A DNA stretch of 64,000 nucleotides from Alphaproteobacteria bacterium (GTDB taxonomy: Bacteria > Pseudomonadota > Alphaproteobacteria > Acetobacterales > Acetobacteraceae): positions 178,929 through 242,928 of the forward strand of contig JAPLOI010000075.1 in the NCBI GenBank assembly GCA_026400815.1, read 5' to 3'. Within the stretch, counting starts at the first letter, position 1. Each line of letters begins with the position of its first letter. The position numbers were made by a program, and so were the translations under genes. Below are positions 46,952-56,012 of the stretch, one piece after another. The notes under the pieces were generated by a model. It saw only the letters and a program-made list of their open reading frames with translations, searched no databases and was not told the origin of the DNA.

Positions 46952-48040
46952 ATGCACACCATGGCAACATCAGGCGGCCCGGCCCGGCGCAAGGGCAACA
47001 CGCTGCGGCGTTCCTGCCTCGCCATCGTGCTGGTCTTGCTGGCAGCCCTGCCGTGGCAGGCGGCGCAGGCGCAGGCGCAGGCGCAGGCGCAGGAGCGGCT
47101 GCCAATCGCGCCCGGGCACACGCTGCGGCTGCACCCGGCGCCGGGGCCGGAACAGCCGGTTTCGGCACGCTACGCCGTGGAACTGGCCGCGGGTGACTGG
47201 CTGGCGGTCACGGCGCCGGCGGCGATCATCAAGGGCGCAGCCACGGAGCCGCCGCTGCGGCTCACCGGCCCGGGCGGGCAGGAGGCGCGCGAATTCGGCC
47301 GCCTGGTGCACCGGGCCGATGCGGCCGGCACCAGGGTGCTGGAGGCCAGGGATTTCCACACGCTGTCTGTGGCGCGCTACCCGGCCGGCCATCCGGTGGT
47401 GGAGCCCGGCGTGGCGCCGGAGGCAGTGCGGCTGCAGCCCGGCCCGTTGGGCCGCGTGGCGATGGCCGCCGAGCCGATGGAACCGCGCTACGACGACGCA
47501 CCGCCGCCCAGCGGCTGGCCGGCCCGGCTGGCGATTCGCGTCGGCGAACGGATGGTGATCCATCTCTACCGCCGCGCCGCCCTGCGCCAGATGGAGCTGT
47601 GGCCGCACGACCCCACGCGCAACATCGCCTCCCTGCTGGCCGGCACGGCGCCGATCGAGGCCGGGCTGTACCTGCCGATCTTCCCGGTAGGGAACGACTT
47701 CCTGGCCTTCGCCGCCCAGGCGGAGCGGGTGCAAGGCGCCTGCTTCACCTGGCTGCGCTATGTCGGCCATTGGGCGCAGGAGGAGGCCTATCCGTTCGAG
47801 CAACTGACCTACGCCGCGCTGGGGCTGAGCCAAGACGGGCAGTGGTTCGCGGTGGCCACGGCCGAGCTGGTACCCGCGGCAGTGAAGGGCCAGCCCACGG
47901 AGGCCCAGGACGGGCGTTCGCCGGATTACGAAGCGGCGCTGCGGCGCGCGATCGCGGAAAACCCCTTCGCGCTCTCGCCGCGCCTGGGCACGCTGGATGC
48001 GGTGATCGCCAGCCTGGCCCCGCCCTGCGGCGGGCGCTGA
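46952..48040 (+). CDS. Hypothetical secreted protein
   Basis: 362 residues from the ATG at 46952, with AGAAG just upstream (a second ATG in frame is at 46961). The longer frame upstream overlaps the divergent CPBP gene and does not look coding. A signal peptide (SCLAIVLVLLAALPWQAAQA) ends in a run of Ala-Gln repeats. The mature part contains no domain that I recognise; it carries isolated Trp and Tyr residues and ends PPCGGR, with a pair of Cys. It faces the PEP-CTERM gene tail-to-tail, 3 bases apart. Confidence 0.72.
   Translation: MHTMATSGGPARRKGNTLRRSCLAIVLVLLAALPWQAAQAQAQAQAQERLPIAPGHTLRLHPAPGPEQPVSARYAVELAAGDWLAVTAPAAIIKGAATEPPLRLTGPGGQEAREFGRLVHRADAAGTRVLEARDFHTLSVARYPAGHPVVEPGVAPEAVRLQPGPLGRVAMAAEPMEPRYDDAPPPSGWPARLAIRVGERMVIHLYRRAALRQMELWPHDPTRNIASLLAGTAPIEAGLYLPIFPVGNDFLAFAAQAERVQGACFTWLRYVGHWAQEEAYPFEQLTYAALGLSQDGQWFAVATAELVPAAVKGQPTEAQDGRSPDYEAALRRAIAENPFALSPRLGTLDAVIASLAPPCGGR
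47063..47092 (+). repeat. Hexanucleotide microsatellite (5 copies) at a signal-peptide cleavage site
   Basis: Five perfect copies of GCGCAG, encoding Ala-Gln repeats at the end of the signal peptide of the secreted protein. Copy changes would stay in frame. Confidence 0.9.
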
Positions 48041-48043
48041 GGC

Positions 48044-48643
48044 TCAGGCGGCGCGGCGCCTGGTGCCGGCAAGGCCCAGCAGCGCGGCGGCCATCACCAG
48101 CGCGGCCGCCGGTTCTGGTGTATCGACCAAAGCAGGGCCGGTTGCCAGCGCGATGGCCGTGGGCGCCTCCCCCTCAACGTACTGGAACATGTCGAGCGAT
48201 CCGCGCACGGTGTAGCTGCCGGTATCCGGGTCCACGGCCGGGTTGTCGGTAACCGACAGCGTGAGTTGGTAGCTGTCGCCGGTGGCGAAGGAGAACGGCC
48301 CCGCCAGGTTGAAGACGATCCGTTCGTAGGAAAGGTCGTTGCCCCCGGCCGTGCCGACATCGCCGGCCGACAGGGTCATGGAATCGAGCACGGTGCTGTT
48401 GGCGATGTCGAACAGCTCCAGCCGAATGCCGTAGCTGGTGCCCGCTTCCATCCGCATGGCGAACACGCCGGCCTGGAAGGTGGCGTAGGGCGGCATGGCC
48501 GTGAAGGTCCAGCTGAGCGGGTTGCCTGCGGAGATGATGGCCGTATCCAACCCGGTGCCGGTGGTGACGTAGACGTTCGTGGCCAGGGCAGGTGTTGTGG
48601 CCAGCAGGGCGGTGGCTGCGATGGCAATGGGGAAGAATCGCAT
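48044..48643 (-). CDS. PEP-CTERM-sorted exported protein
   Basis: 199 residues with an N-terminal signal (MRFFPIAIAATALLATTPALA). The C-terminus is a PEP-CTERM sorting signal: TPEPAAALVMAAALLGLAG, then RRR. Such proteins are cut by exosortase and linked to the exopolysaccharide or surface layer. The middle is beta-rich and without a known domain. No exosortase gene is in the window. A partial, decayed relative lies just to the right. Confidence 0.83.
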   Translation of the reverse strand: MRFFPIAIAATALLATTPALATNVYVTTGTGLDTAIISAGNPLSWTFTAMPPYATFQAGVFAMRMEAGTSYGIRLELFDIANSTVLDSMTLSAGDVGTAGGNDLSYERIVFNLAGPFSFATGDSYQLTLSVTDNPAVDPDTGSYTVRGSLDMFQYVEGEAPTAIALATGPALVDTPEPAAALVMAAALLGLAGTRRRAA

Positions 48644-48848
48644 GGCCGAACCTTTCTGGTGGCTCTGATACCGCGTTCAATGTTTGAGCGCAGACTCAAT
48701 TATTGAGTAATTGCACTTATGTGTGATTGACACTGAAATTGCAAGCGCTCACGGGCGATAACGCAAACGTGAGCCTGGCGGTAGGCCGCAAACGAAAGCG
48801 GCGCCGACCGAACGCCGCGCCGCTTCAGTCCGATGATGTTGGTAAGGC

Positions 48849-49135
48849 TCAGGCGGCTGCGGCAACCCGCGCACCGGCCGTGCGCCGGCGCATCACCCCG
48901 AGCCCCATCAATCCGGCCCCCCTTCGGCGGTCACGTTGATCACGGCGGGGGCGCCGGCGGAATCCCGGAAGGTGAGCGCGGAGGCGCCGCCCTTGATGGA
49001 ATACTGTGTGCTGTTCGCAACCGACGCGCTGAGTTCGGGGACGTAGGTCGCCTCCTCGGTGAGGCTGCCCAGCGGGATCGGGCTGGCGAAGTAGAGCTGG
49101 ATCGGCGTGTAGGCACTGGTATCGGCGCCGCTGCT
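48849..49135 (-). pseudogene. Decayed PEP-CTERM protein gene (C-terminal fragment)
   Basis: Reading leftwards, about 75 residues of a beta-type exported protein (SAYTPIQLYFASPIPLG, YVPELSASVANSTQY) run into a stop at 48908. Adding one base to the 6-C run at 48917-48922 joins them to GLMGLGVMRRRTAGARVAAAA, a PEP-CTERM tail. The PEP motif itself is missing, so a segment is also deleted. The 5' part of the gene is gone and a TPR-type fragment in the opposite direction begins at the break. Confidence 0.65.
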
Positions 49136-49364
49136 GACCGACCGGTGCCTGGCACGGCTGGTGCGCGGCGACATCCGCGTGGCGCAGGCGGATTGCGAGA
49201 CGGCGGTGGCGCCAGAGGACCCCGGCGTGATCGAGAAACGCGGCCTGCTGGCGCTGAAATGGAACCAGCCCGACAAGGTGCTGACGGATTTCAACCACGC
49301 GCTGTCGCTCCGGCAAGGCATGCCCTGGGCGCTGTTCGGCCGTGGCCGACATCCGTCGCTCTAG
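49113..49364 (+). pseudogene. Decayed TPR-repeat protein gene (C-terminal fragment)
   Basis: The frame reads LTDRCLARLVRGDIRVAQADCETAV, then DPGVIEKRGLLALKW and LTDFNHALSLRQGMPWALFG, the pattern of tetratricopeptide repeats (alternating helix pairs). It has no start region of its own and runs only to a stop at 49362-49364, overlapping the stop of the GH1 gene. It is a truncated relic joined to the PEP-CTERM relic near 49131. Confidence 0.55.
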
Positions 49365-50701
49365 GCAATCGCCGCTTCACCCGCATCGGCCCAGGCAGCG
49401 GCCAGTGTGAACAGCGTGCCGTGCGGGCTGGCCGGCATACTGGCGTATTCCGCCACCAGCGCCTTGTATTCCGCCGCAACGGGGTTGGGGGTGCGGTCCA
49501 GCGTAAAGAGCCCGCAGCCATTCACCCGGCCGCGCCTTCGGGCCAGCGCCACGTCCCAGTCCACCTGGTCGGTCAGGCTGTACCAGGTGAAGCCCAGCAC
49601 CGGGATGCCGTCGGCCCGCAGGCGCAGCACGTTGAACCACTGCTTCCACAGCCAGCCCGGCGCATCGTCTGCCTGCAGCACGTTGGTTTCCGTGTGCATG
49701 ATGGGGTGGCGATAGCGCTCATAGTATTCGCGGCCGAGCACGTAGAAGCCCAGCACATCCTCCACCGGAATGCGGCGCCCCGTGGCCGTCACCATGTGCT
49801 CGTTACGGCCGTAATAGTCGATGCCCAGCACCTGGTGGCCGGCGCGCGGGGTGCGCATGAACCAGGCGTATTCCGCCGCGCTCAGACCGTTGTCGAAGGC
49901 ATAGGCGCGGGTTTCCGCGTCGAACGGGCGCGCATAGAGCAGGTCCAGCGACAGGAAGCGGTGCGCGTTGAATTCCGCCGTCTTGCCGGAGGGGGCGAGG
50001 CGACCCTCATGAATGTATTCGGCGCTCTCGCTGGGCACGATGATCGCATCCGGCCGCACCTCGGCAATGGCGTGGGACGCCAGGATGTTGGCGGCCACCA
50101 CATGCTTCAGCGCGGTCACGAAGCCCTGGTCGGTGCGCAGCTGCTCGTTCCACAGCCCGTCCTTGGCGCTGATCCGGGCGGTGACGTACATCTCGTTCAC
50201 CGGCGTGTAGTGCCGCACCCAGGGGTAGCGGCGGGCCACTTCGCGGGCGTACTCGGCGAAATGCTTCGGCAGTTCCGGGTTCTGGAAATTGCCGATCCGG
50301 TCCGGCACGCCGAAATGCATCAGGTCCAGGATGGGCACGATGCCCACGCGCCGCATCTCCGCCATGGCGAGGTCGGCGAACTCCCAGTCGTACAGCCCGG
50401 GGCCGCGATGCACCACGTGGTAGGGCAGGCCATAGCGCAGGAAACGCAGCCCCATCTCGCGCACCAGGGCGAAATCCTCCTGCCAGCGCGCATAGTGGCC
50501 GCATTCCTCCAGCAGGTCGCGGCGGATGCGGCCATGGGCGATGGTGGGCGCGGAACATTCGATGCCGGTGGCAAACAAAAACCCGCCATCGGCTGGAGTA
50601 TCGCAAGACTGCCCGGGGGCGGAGTGGCCCCCGGGCAGACGCGGTGATGCTGAAAAATCCGCCCCGTCTGAAAAGGTCTGCAGAAATCCCTGGAGTCCCA
50701 T
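49361..50701 (-). CDS. GH1-family (beta-glucosidase-like) protein
   Basis: 446 residues from the ATG at 50701, with GAGG 6 bases upstream. It has the TIM-barrel layout of GH1: EDFALVREMGLRFLRYGLPYH, VGIVPILDLMHFGVPDRIGNF, the acid/base TPVNEMYV (Glu170) and the nucleophile region HTETNV (Glu338). The second motif differs from the classic ITENG, and the protein is a divergent member. It is predicted to cleave or transfer a sugar residue; the substrate is unknown. No signal peptide is seen, so it should be cytoplasmic. Confidence 0.82.
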   Translation of the reverse strand: MGLQGFLQTFSDGADFSASPRLPGGHSAPGQSCDTPADGGFLFATGIECSAPTIAHGRIRRDLLEECGHYARWQEDFALVREMGLRFLRYGLPYHVVHRGPGLYDWEFADLAMAEMRRVGIVPILDLMHFGVPDRIGNFQNPELPKHFAEYAREVARRYPWVRHYTPVNEMYVTARISAKDGLWNEQLRTDQGFVTALKHVVAANILASHAIAEVRPDAIIVPSESAEYIHEGRLAPSGKTAEFNAHRFLSLDLLYARPFDAETRAYAFDNGLSAAEYAWFMRTPRAGHQVLGIDYYGRNEHMVTATGRRIPVEDVLGFYVLGREYYERYRHPIMHTETNVLQADDAPGWLWKQWFNVLRLRADGIPVLGFTWYSLTDQVDWDVALARRRGRVNGCGLFTLDRTPNPVAAEYKALVAEYASMPASPHGTLFTLAAAWADAGEAAIA

Positions 50702-51181
50702 GCGTCGCCTCAAATCGGCTCATCGAGGATGGTTGGGCGGCGGTCCGCGATGCGTTCCCAAGGTTTAGGTCACGAAATCGTGTGGAAAAAGCTGCAAGTT
50801 TGCGAATGGGCCGTAGAATCTTAGATAATCTCTGGGTGAGTACGATCCAACGAAATGGATGCTGTTACCATCGAAGCGTTTCGGGTGTGGTGTTCCAATT
50901 CCTGCATTCCGTCGAAGCGCCGCGCCCGGGCCGGCACCGCGCAGCCTGCGGGGGCGCTGCGGCGTAGGGGGTGCTTGATGGTCGAGCCGCTAGCGCAACC
51001 GGTGCGCGCCACATCGCCCTGCCTGGCGTGGGGGATGCGGGACGGGGCAGGGGGCAGACCGCAAGGGCTGCCACACCGTCCAGGCGGGGGCAACGCGGGC
51101 GGCCTTGCGCCTGCCCATGCCCCGTAGATCCCCGCCCCGCCGGCCACCTGGGCCGCCAGCGGGGAAGGGATTTAGGCTTTG
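50702..51181. other. Intergenic region without a recognisable gene
   Basis: 480 bases between the start of the GH1-like gene and the stop of the LLM gene. Short frames here lack conserved motifs, codon bias and ribosome sites. TCCCCGC and GCGGGGA arms near 51128-51165 could form a weak stem at the end of the LLM gene. I see no RNA gene. Confidence 0.5.
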
Positions 51182-52417
51182 CTACTCCGCCGCGCCCTTC
51201 TTGGCGAAGTCGGGCACGTTGGAGGCGGAGGCGGAGAGCATCGGCGACTTGGTCTTCTTCAGCGCCTCGGCCGCGTCCGGGTTCTCCTGGATCTTGGCCA
51301 TCACCGCATCCTTCGCGCGGTCGAAATATTCGCGGTTGTTCACCACGAACTCGCGGCTCTTGCGCAGCTCCGTCAGGTAGCCGTTGATCTCCGGCACCAC
51401 GTAGCGCGCCACCAGGTCCCAGCTGCGGAAGGTGTTTTCCGGGCTCGCCCAGTCATGCACGAAGCCCACCACGGTGCCGAACCCGCCGGAGATGTCGATC
51501 ACCGACTTGATGCGCGCGATCAGGTCATCCGGCGTGCCGATCGTGGCCACCGCGCCATTGCCGAAGGCGGTCATGTCCACGGCCTGGTCGGCATCCTTGA
51601 ATGGCTTGCTGCCCGGGCGCTGCAGGGTGCCGTGGATGTATTCGTTGTGGTGCTTCATCAGGCCCGGCCCGGCCTGGCGGCGGGCCTCCTCGCGCGTCTC
51701 GGCGATGTGCCAGCTCAGCAGCACGCGCCAGTTCTTGCGGTCCACCGTGGTGCCGGCCTTGGCGGCGGCGCTCTCGGCGAAGCCCCACTGTGTCGGCAGC
51801 GCGTTCAGCCCCTCGGCCGAGAGCGAGCCGATCGAGATGATGCCGATGCCGTGCTTGCCGGCCAGCGTCATGCCAGAGGGCGAGATCTGCGAGGCAACGG
51901 CGAACGGCATGTCTTCCTGCATCGGCAGCAGCTGCAGCGCGGCGTCGTTCAGCTGGAACCACTCGCCCTTGTAGGTGATGCGCTCGCCCTTCATCAGGCG
52001 GCGGATGATGCCCAGCGCCTCGTCCTGCCGGTCGCGCAGCACCATCGGGTCGATGCCCAGCGTATGCGCGTCCGACGCCAGCGCCCCGGGGCCGGAGCCG
52101 AAGATCGCGCGCCCGCCGCTCATCCAATCCAGCTGCACCATGCGCTGGGCCACGTTGAACGGGTGGTGATAGGGCAGGGAGACCACGCCGGTGGCCAGCT
52201 TGATCCGCCCCGTGCGCTCGGCCGCCGCGGCCAGGAACATCTCTGGCGAGGCGATCATCTCCCAGCCGGAGGAATGGTGCTCGCCGCACCAGAATTCGTC
52301 GTAGCCCAGCTTGTCCAGGTGCTCCACCAGCGCGATGTCGCGCCGGAACTGGAGCATCGGGTGCTCGACAACAGGGTGATGCGGCGCAAGGAAGGCGCCG
52401 AAGCCGAGGCGGGCCAT
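51182..52417 (-). CDS. LLM-class flavin-dependent monooxygenase
   Basis: 411 residues, longer than the small F420-type LLM at 24907. LGFGAFLAPHHPVVEHPM is followed by LGYDEFWCGEHHSSGWEMI, LATGVVSLPYHHPFNVAQRM, GSGPGALASDAHTLGIDP and, near the C-terminus, GGFGTVVGFVHDW. This matches bacterial luciferase-like alkane/terpene monooxygenases (for example limonene 1,2-monooxygenase-like). The substrate and the reductase partner are not near. A GGAG site is present before the start. Confidence 0.9.
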   Translation of the reverse strand: MARLGFGAFLAPHHPVVEHPMLQFRRDIALVEHLDKLGYDEFWCGEHHSSGWEMIASPEMFLAAAAERTGRIKLATGVVSLPYHHPFNVAQRMVQLDWMSGGRAIFGSGPGALASDAHTLGIDPMVLRDRQDEALGIIRRLMKGERITYKGEWFQLNDAALQLLPMQEDMPFAVASQISPSGMTLAGKHGIGIISIGSLSAEGLNALPTQWGFAESAAAKAGTTVDRKNWRVLLSWHIAETREEARRQAGPGLMKHHNEYIHGTLQRPGSKPFKDADQAVDMTAFGNGAVATIGTPDDLIARIKSVIDISGGFGTVVGFVHDWASPENTFRSWDLVARYVVPEINGYLTELRKSREFVVNNREYFDRAKDAVMAKIQENPDAAEALKKTKSPMLSASASNVPDFAKKGAAE

Positions 52418-52490
52418 GGAGGTCTCCTGGGTGTTCGTTCTGGCGAAACCCTAGGAGTGGGGCCGCGGCAGGGCAAGCGCCCCCATAGCG

Positions 52491-53147
52491 CTACCGCCGT
52501 GCGATCCCCGCTTCCGCCAGCCGCGCCAGGTCCGGCTCGCAGAAGCCTTCCGGCATGGCGTCGAGCTCCGCGAGGCTGCTGGGGAAGCCCATCACGCACA
52601 GCGTGCTGTCCAGCAGGCCGGCGGCGCGCGCGGTGTTCTTCACCACCATGCGCGCCACCCGCATCGCCGTGCGCTGGCTGTCTTCGTCCTGCCGGCCAAA
52701 CAGGCCCCGCACCTGCAAGCGGGCCAGGGAAACCACCATGGCCCGGTAGCCCGCATCGCGCCCGCCGGAGGTGACGGCGAAGTTGAACCGCGCCGGCGCC
52801 AGGCGGATATCTTCCGCGGTCAGCAGCACATGCATGGCGGTGGGGTCCTCCCGGTCATGCGTGGCGAGGAAGAAGGCGCGCAGAATCGGATCGGCCTCGC
52901 TCGGCCCGATCCCGGAGCGCAGCGGCGCCAGGTCCAGCGTGCTGGGCATGATGCGCAGGGGCGGTGCCAGGCGCTGCGCCAGGAGCCGCTCCAGCGGGGC
53001 GACGAACCCGGTATCGGCGATCCCAGCATGCACGTGCAGCACGATGGCGGAGGGCGCCACCAGCGCCTGCGCCACCGCTTGCGCGGCCGGCCAGATCGCG
53101 CCGGCGCATGCCATGACCAGAACGAAGGCGAAGTGTATGTAACGCAA
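52491..53147 (-). CDS. Archaemetzincin-like (M54) protein with the zinc site lost
   Basis: 218 residues with a signal peptide (MRYIHFAFVLVMACAGAIWP). The rest aligns with archaemetzincins by eye: HVLLTAEDIRLAPARFNFAV, MVVSLARLQVRGLFGRQDE, CVMGFPSSLAELDAMPEGFC. In active family members HExxHxxGxxH lies between these blocks; here the same place reads K170 N171 R174 G177 D180, so the Gly is kept but all four catalytic or zinc residues are changed. The Cys-Met-Cys end (C184, M186) survives. It should be an exported pseudoenzyme. It is divergent from the membrane protein at 53209. Confidence 0.75.
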   Translation of the reverse strand: MRYIHFAFVLVMACAGAIWPAAQAVAQALVAPSAIVLHVHAGIADTGFVAPLERLLAQRLAPPLRIMPSTLDLAPLRSGIGPSEADPILRAFFLATHDREDPTAMHVLLTAEDIRLAPARFNFAVTSGGRDAGYRAMVVSLARLQVRGLFGRQDEDSQRTAMRVARMVVKNTARAAGLLDSTLCVMGFPSSLAELDAMPEGFCEPDLARLAEAGIARR

Positions 53148-53208
53148 ACGGCGTCCCCTCTGCGTGCCACGGGGCTGGACCGCCCTGCGAAGCCGGAGGC
53201 GGTCGACC

Positions 53209-54285
53209 GTGGATTACAACCTTGTCCTGAGCCTTGTCGAACCCGGCCGCCCCGCGACCGGGTCGGCCTGGACCGACGACGACGCGGCGGCCAGCGACGC
53301 CAGGGCCCTGCGCAACGATGCCGTGGCGGCGGCGCTGTGCGCGGCGATCCCAGGCCTCGCTCCGGTCGCGGACCGCTCGCTGGATGCCTACGAACTGATG
53401 GAGGATAACCAGCCCGCGGAGGTGATGATCCGCCGCTTCCATCGCCTGCGCGTGCTGGAAGGCCCCAGCGCCATCGGCACGATGCGGCTTCTGGTGATGG
53501 ATGGCCTGATCGACGCCTCGCTGTTCCTCGGCGTCGCCGGCGATCCCGCCTCGCTGGAGCGCCTGCTGGCGCAGGAGATCGCCACCCTGGCGCGGGCGAG
53601 CGGCCATGGGCCCGTTCTGGCCGGCCAGCCCGTGCCGCCCAAGGAGCTGGCGGCCCATCTCGTTGCCAGGAACGCCGCCGCCCTGCACCGGCGCGGCCGG
53701 AACCTGCGCTGGCGCACCCTACTGGACCGCGCGGGGGTGCCGAGCCTCGTGCTGCTGACGCTGCTGGCCCTGCTGGCGGCGGCCGCCGCGGTGCAGGACG
53801 GCCTGTCGCGTGGCCGGCTGGTGGTGCTGGCCGATGCCACCCGGCCGATGACCTTCGTCACCACCGCGGTTCTGCCGCCGGTCATGCGCCTCGGGCTCTT
53901 CCCGCGCTTCCAGCTGGAAGGCGTGGTGCGCGAAACCGGCGAGCGCGTGCGGGTGGATACCTATCGGGACGTGGTGCTGCGCGCCGGGCCCGGCGCCCCC
54001 TTCACCGTCCTGCCGTTGCGGGAGCCGGAGCCCGCCTATGTCCTGATGTCCCAGTTGGAATCGGCACACCCCGTGGTGGCCGTCGGCCCCGTGGGCATTG
54101 CCTGGCCCGCGCTGCTCGCACTCCTGCCGATGGGCTTGTGGGGCTGGCTCGTGCTGCGGCCCTGGCTCGCCACGCCCGCACCGCAGCGCGCCGTGCTGCG
54201 CATCGCCACCAGCCGGCAGGCGCTGTTCGTGGTGCAGATTGGGTTGCTGCTTGCCGTGGCGCTGGCGGCGCGGCACTTCCTGTAG
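53209..54285 (+). CDS. Hypothetical membrane protein
   Basis: 358 residues from GTG at 53209, with GGAGG 9 bases before it. A cytoplasmic-type N-terminal half (about 1-175) has an acidic/Ala-rich composition; hydrophobic helices follow near residues 178-195 (GVPSLVLLTLLALLAAAAAV) and at the C-terminus near 285-300 and 335-350. Between them is a mixed domain of about 80 residues, probably periplasmic. No family is recognised. The gene diverges from the archaemetzincin-like gene by 61 bases, so the two may share control. Confidence 0.7.
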   Translation: MDYNLVLSLVEPGRPATGSAWTDDDAAASDARALRNDAVAAALCAAIPGLAPVADRSLDAYELMEDNQPAEVMIRRFHRLRVLEGPSAIGTMRLLVMDGLIDASLFLGVAGDPASLERLLAQEIATLARASGHGPVLAGQPVPPKELAAHLVARNAAALHRRGRNLRWRTLLDRAGVPSLVLLTLLALLAAAAAVQDGLSRGRLVVLADATRPMTFVTTAVLPPVMRLGLFPRFQLEGVVRETGERVRVDTYRDVVLRAGPGAPFTVLPLREPEPAYVLMSQLESAHPVVAVGPVGIAWPALLALLPMGLWGWLVLRPWLATPAPQRAVLRIATSRQALFVVQIGLLLAVALAARHFL

Positions 54286-54315
54286 CGAAGAACGGCCAAC
54301 CAAGGGACCACGGCA

Positions 54316-54678
54316 ATGGCGCTGACAATCTACGGCATCAAGAACTGCGACACGATGAAGAAGGCCCGCATGTGGCTGGAGGCCAAGGGAGTCGCCCACG
54401 CCTTCCACGACTACAAATCCGCCGGCATCGATGCCGCAAAGCTCCAGGCCTGGTCGAAGGAAGTGGGCTGGGAAGTCCTGATCAACCGCGCCGGCACCAC
54501 CTTCCGCAAGCTGCCGGACGACCAGAAGGAAGGCCTCACCGAAGCGCGCGCCATCGCCCTGATGCTGGCCCAGCCCGGCATGATCAAGCGCCCCATTCTG
54601 GAGGAGACATTGCTGGAAGGCCACGGCGCGCTGCTGGTCGGCTTCAAGCCGGAAGCCTACGCCGCCCGCTTCGGCTGA
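54316..54678 (+). CDS. ArsC/Spx-family reductase-like protein (YffB type)
   Basis: 120 residues, a single thioredoxin-fold domain. The active-site Cys is in YGIKNCDTMKKARMWL (Cys11), followed by the family segments NRAGTTFRKL and IKRPILE. YffB-like members are glutathione-dependent reductases of unknown substrate, distinct from true arsenate reductases. It is a typical short member, flanked by the membrane protein and the aminotransferase gene. Confidence 0.88.
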   Translation: MALTIYGIKNCDTMKKARMWLEAKGVAHAFHDYKSAGIDAAKLQAWSKEVGWEVLINRAGTTFRKLPDDQKEGLTEARAIALMLAQPGMIKRPILEETLLEGHGALLVGFKPEAYAARFG

Positions 54679-54790
54679 GCCCCACCCATTCCACGCGCGC
54701 GACTTCCGCGCCCGCTCGCGCGCGGCTAGGTTGCGCGCTTTCCAGCCCGGCAAGACTCCGCGGCTGCAACAAACGCTGATGGAGACCGCC

Positions 54791-55984
54791 ATGGATGCCA
54801 CCCCTGCCGCGAAGGGCCGCCCCGTCGGCCGCATGTTCTTCGCCAACCCCGGCCCCACCAACATCCCGGACTCCATCCTGCACGCCATCGGCCACGTGGC
54901 GGTGGATTTCCACGACCCCGCCTTCGTGAAGATGTACGACGAGTGCTGGGAGGCGATCCTCCGCATCATGAAGACCAGCCAGCACATGTTCATGTACACC
55001 GGCTCCGGGCACGCCGCCTGGGAAGCAGCCCTGGTGAACACGCTCTCCCAGGGCGACATCGTGCTGATCCCCGAAACCGGCGCCTTCTCCCTTTCCTGGG
55101 GCAGCATGGCCGCCGATCTCGGCATCACCGTGCAGAAGGTGGAGTGCGACTGGCGCCAGGGCGTCGATTTCGCCGCCATCACCGCGGCCCTCAAGGCGGA
55201 CACGGAAGGCAAGATCAAGGCCGTCTGCGCCGTGCAGAACGAAACCTCCACCGGCATGCACCTGCCGATCGACCAGGTGCGCGCCGCGATCGACGCCGCC
55301 GGCCACGATGCCCTGCTGATGGTGGACACCATCTCCTCGCTCGGCTGCATGGACCTGCGCATGGACGAGTGGAAGCTCGATGTCGTCGTCGGCGGCAGCC
55401 AGAAGGGCCTGATGCTCCCCACCGGCATGGCCTTCACCGGCGTGTCCGACAAGGCGATGAAGGCCGCCGAGCCCTCCACCATGCCCAAGCACTACCTCAA
55501 CTGGAAGGCGATGGCCGCGCGCAAGCAGCGCAGCTTCATCGGCACCGTGCCCACCAACCAGTTCTTCGGCCTGCGCGAATCCATCCGCCTGATCGAGGAT
55601 GAGGGGCTGGAGAACGTCTTCGCCCGCCACACCCGCCTGGCGAAGGCCGTCCGCGCCTGCGTGAAGCACTGGTCCGGCAACAACGGCCCGCAGCTTTTCT
55701 GCACCAACCCCTCGCGCGAATCCGACAGCGTCACCGCCGTGCTGGTGCCGGAGGGTTTTGACGCCGAGGCGATCCGCAAGACTACCATGAGCCGCTTCAA
55801 CGTCTCCCTCGGCGGCGGTCTCTCGAAGCTGAACGGCCGCGTCTTCCGCATCGGCCATCTCGGCGACCTCAACGAGCCGATGATCCTCGGCACGCTCGCC
55901 GCGGTGGAAATGGCGCTGAAGATCAACGGCGTGCCGCACACGCCGGGCGGCGTGGAAGCCGCCATGGCCAGCCTCACCGCCTGA
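54791..55984 (+). CDS. sgaA: Serine-glyoxylate aminotransferase (class V)
   Basis: 397 residues from the ATG at 54791, with GGAG 6 bases before it. MFFANPGPTNIPDSILHA opens the class V fold. The PLP Lys is Lys205 in GGSQKGLMLPTG; MYTGSGHAAWEAALVN and FNVSLGGGLSKLNGRVFRIGHLG are characteristic of the serine/alanine-glyoxylate group. The enzyme moves the amino group of serine to glyoxylate, giving hydroxypyruvate and glycine, in the serine cycle or photorespiration-like glyoxylate recycling. A strong terminator follows. Confidence 0.9.
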   Translation: MDATPAAKGRPVGRMFFANPGPTNIPDSILHAIGHVAVDFHDPAFVKMYDECWEAILRIMKTSQHMFMYTGSGHAAWEAALVNTLSQGDIVLIPETGAFSLSWGSMAADLGITVQKVECDWRQGVDFAAITAALKADTEGKIKAVCAVQNETSTGMHLPIDQVRAAIDAAGHDALLMVDTISSLGCMDLRMDEWKLDVVVGGSQKGLMLPTGMAFTGVSDKAMKAAEPSTMPKHYLNWKAMAARKQRSFIGTVPTNQFFGLRESIRLIEDEGLENVFARHTRLAKAVRACVKHWSGNNGPQLFCTNPSRESDSVTAVLVPEGFDAEAIRKTTMSRFNVSLGGGLSKLNGRVFRIGHLGDLNEPMILGTLAAVEMALKINGVPHTPGGVEAAMASLTA

Positions 55985-56012
55985 CATTGATCCCGCAAGA
56001 TCAAAATACTAT

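Noticed and set aside
50855..51127. A 90-codon rightward frame in the gap after the GH1 gene
   Set aside because: No ribosome site, no motif and mixed codon use; not supported as a gene.
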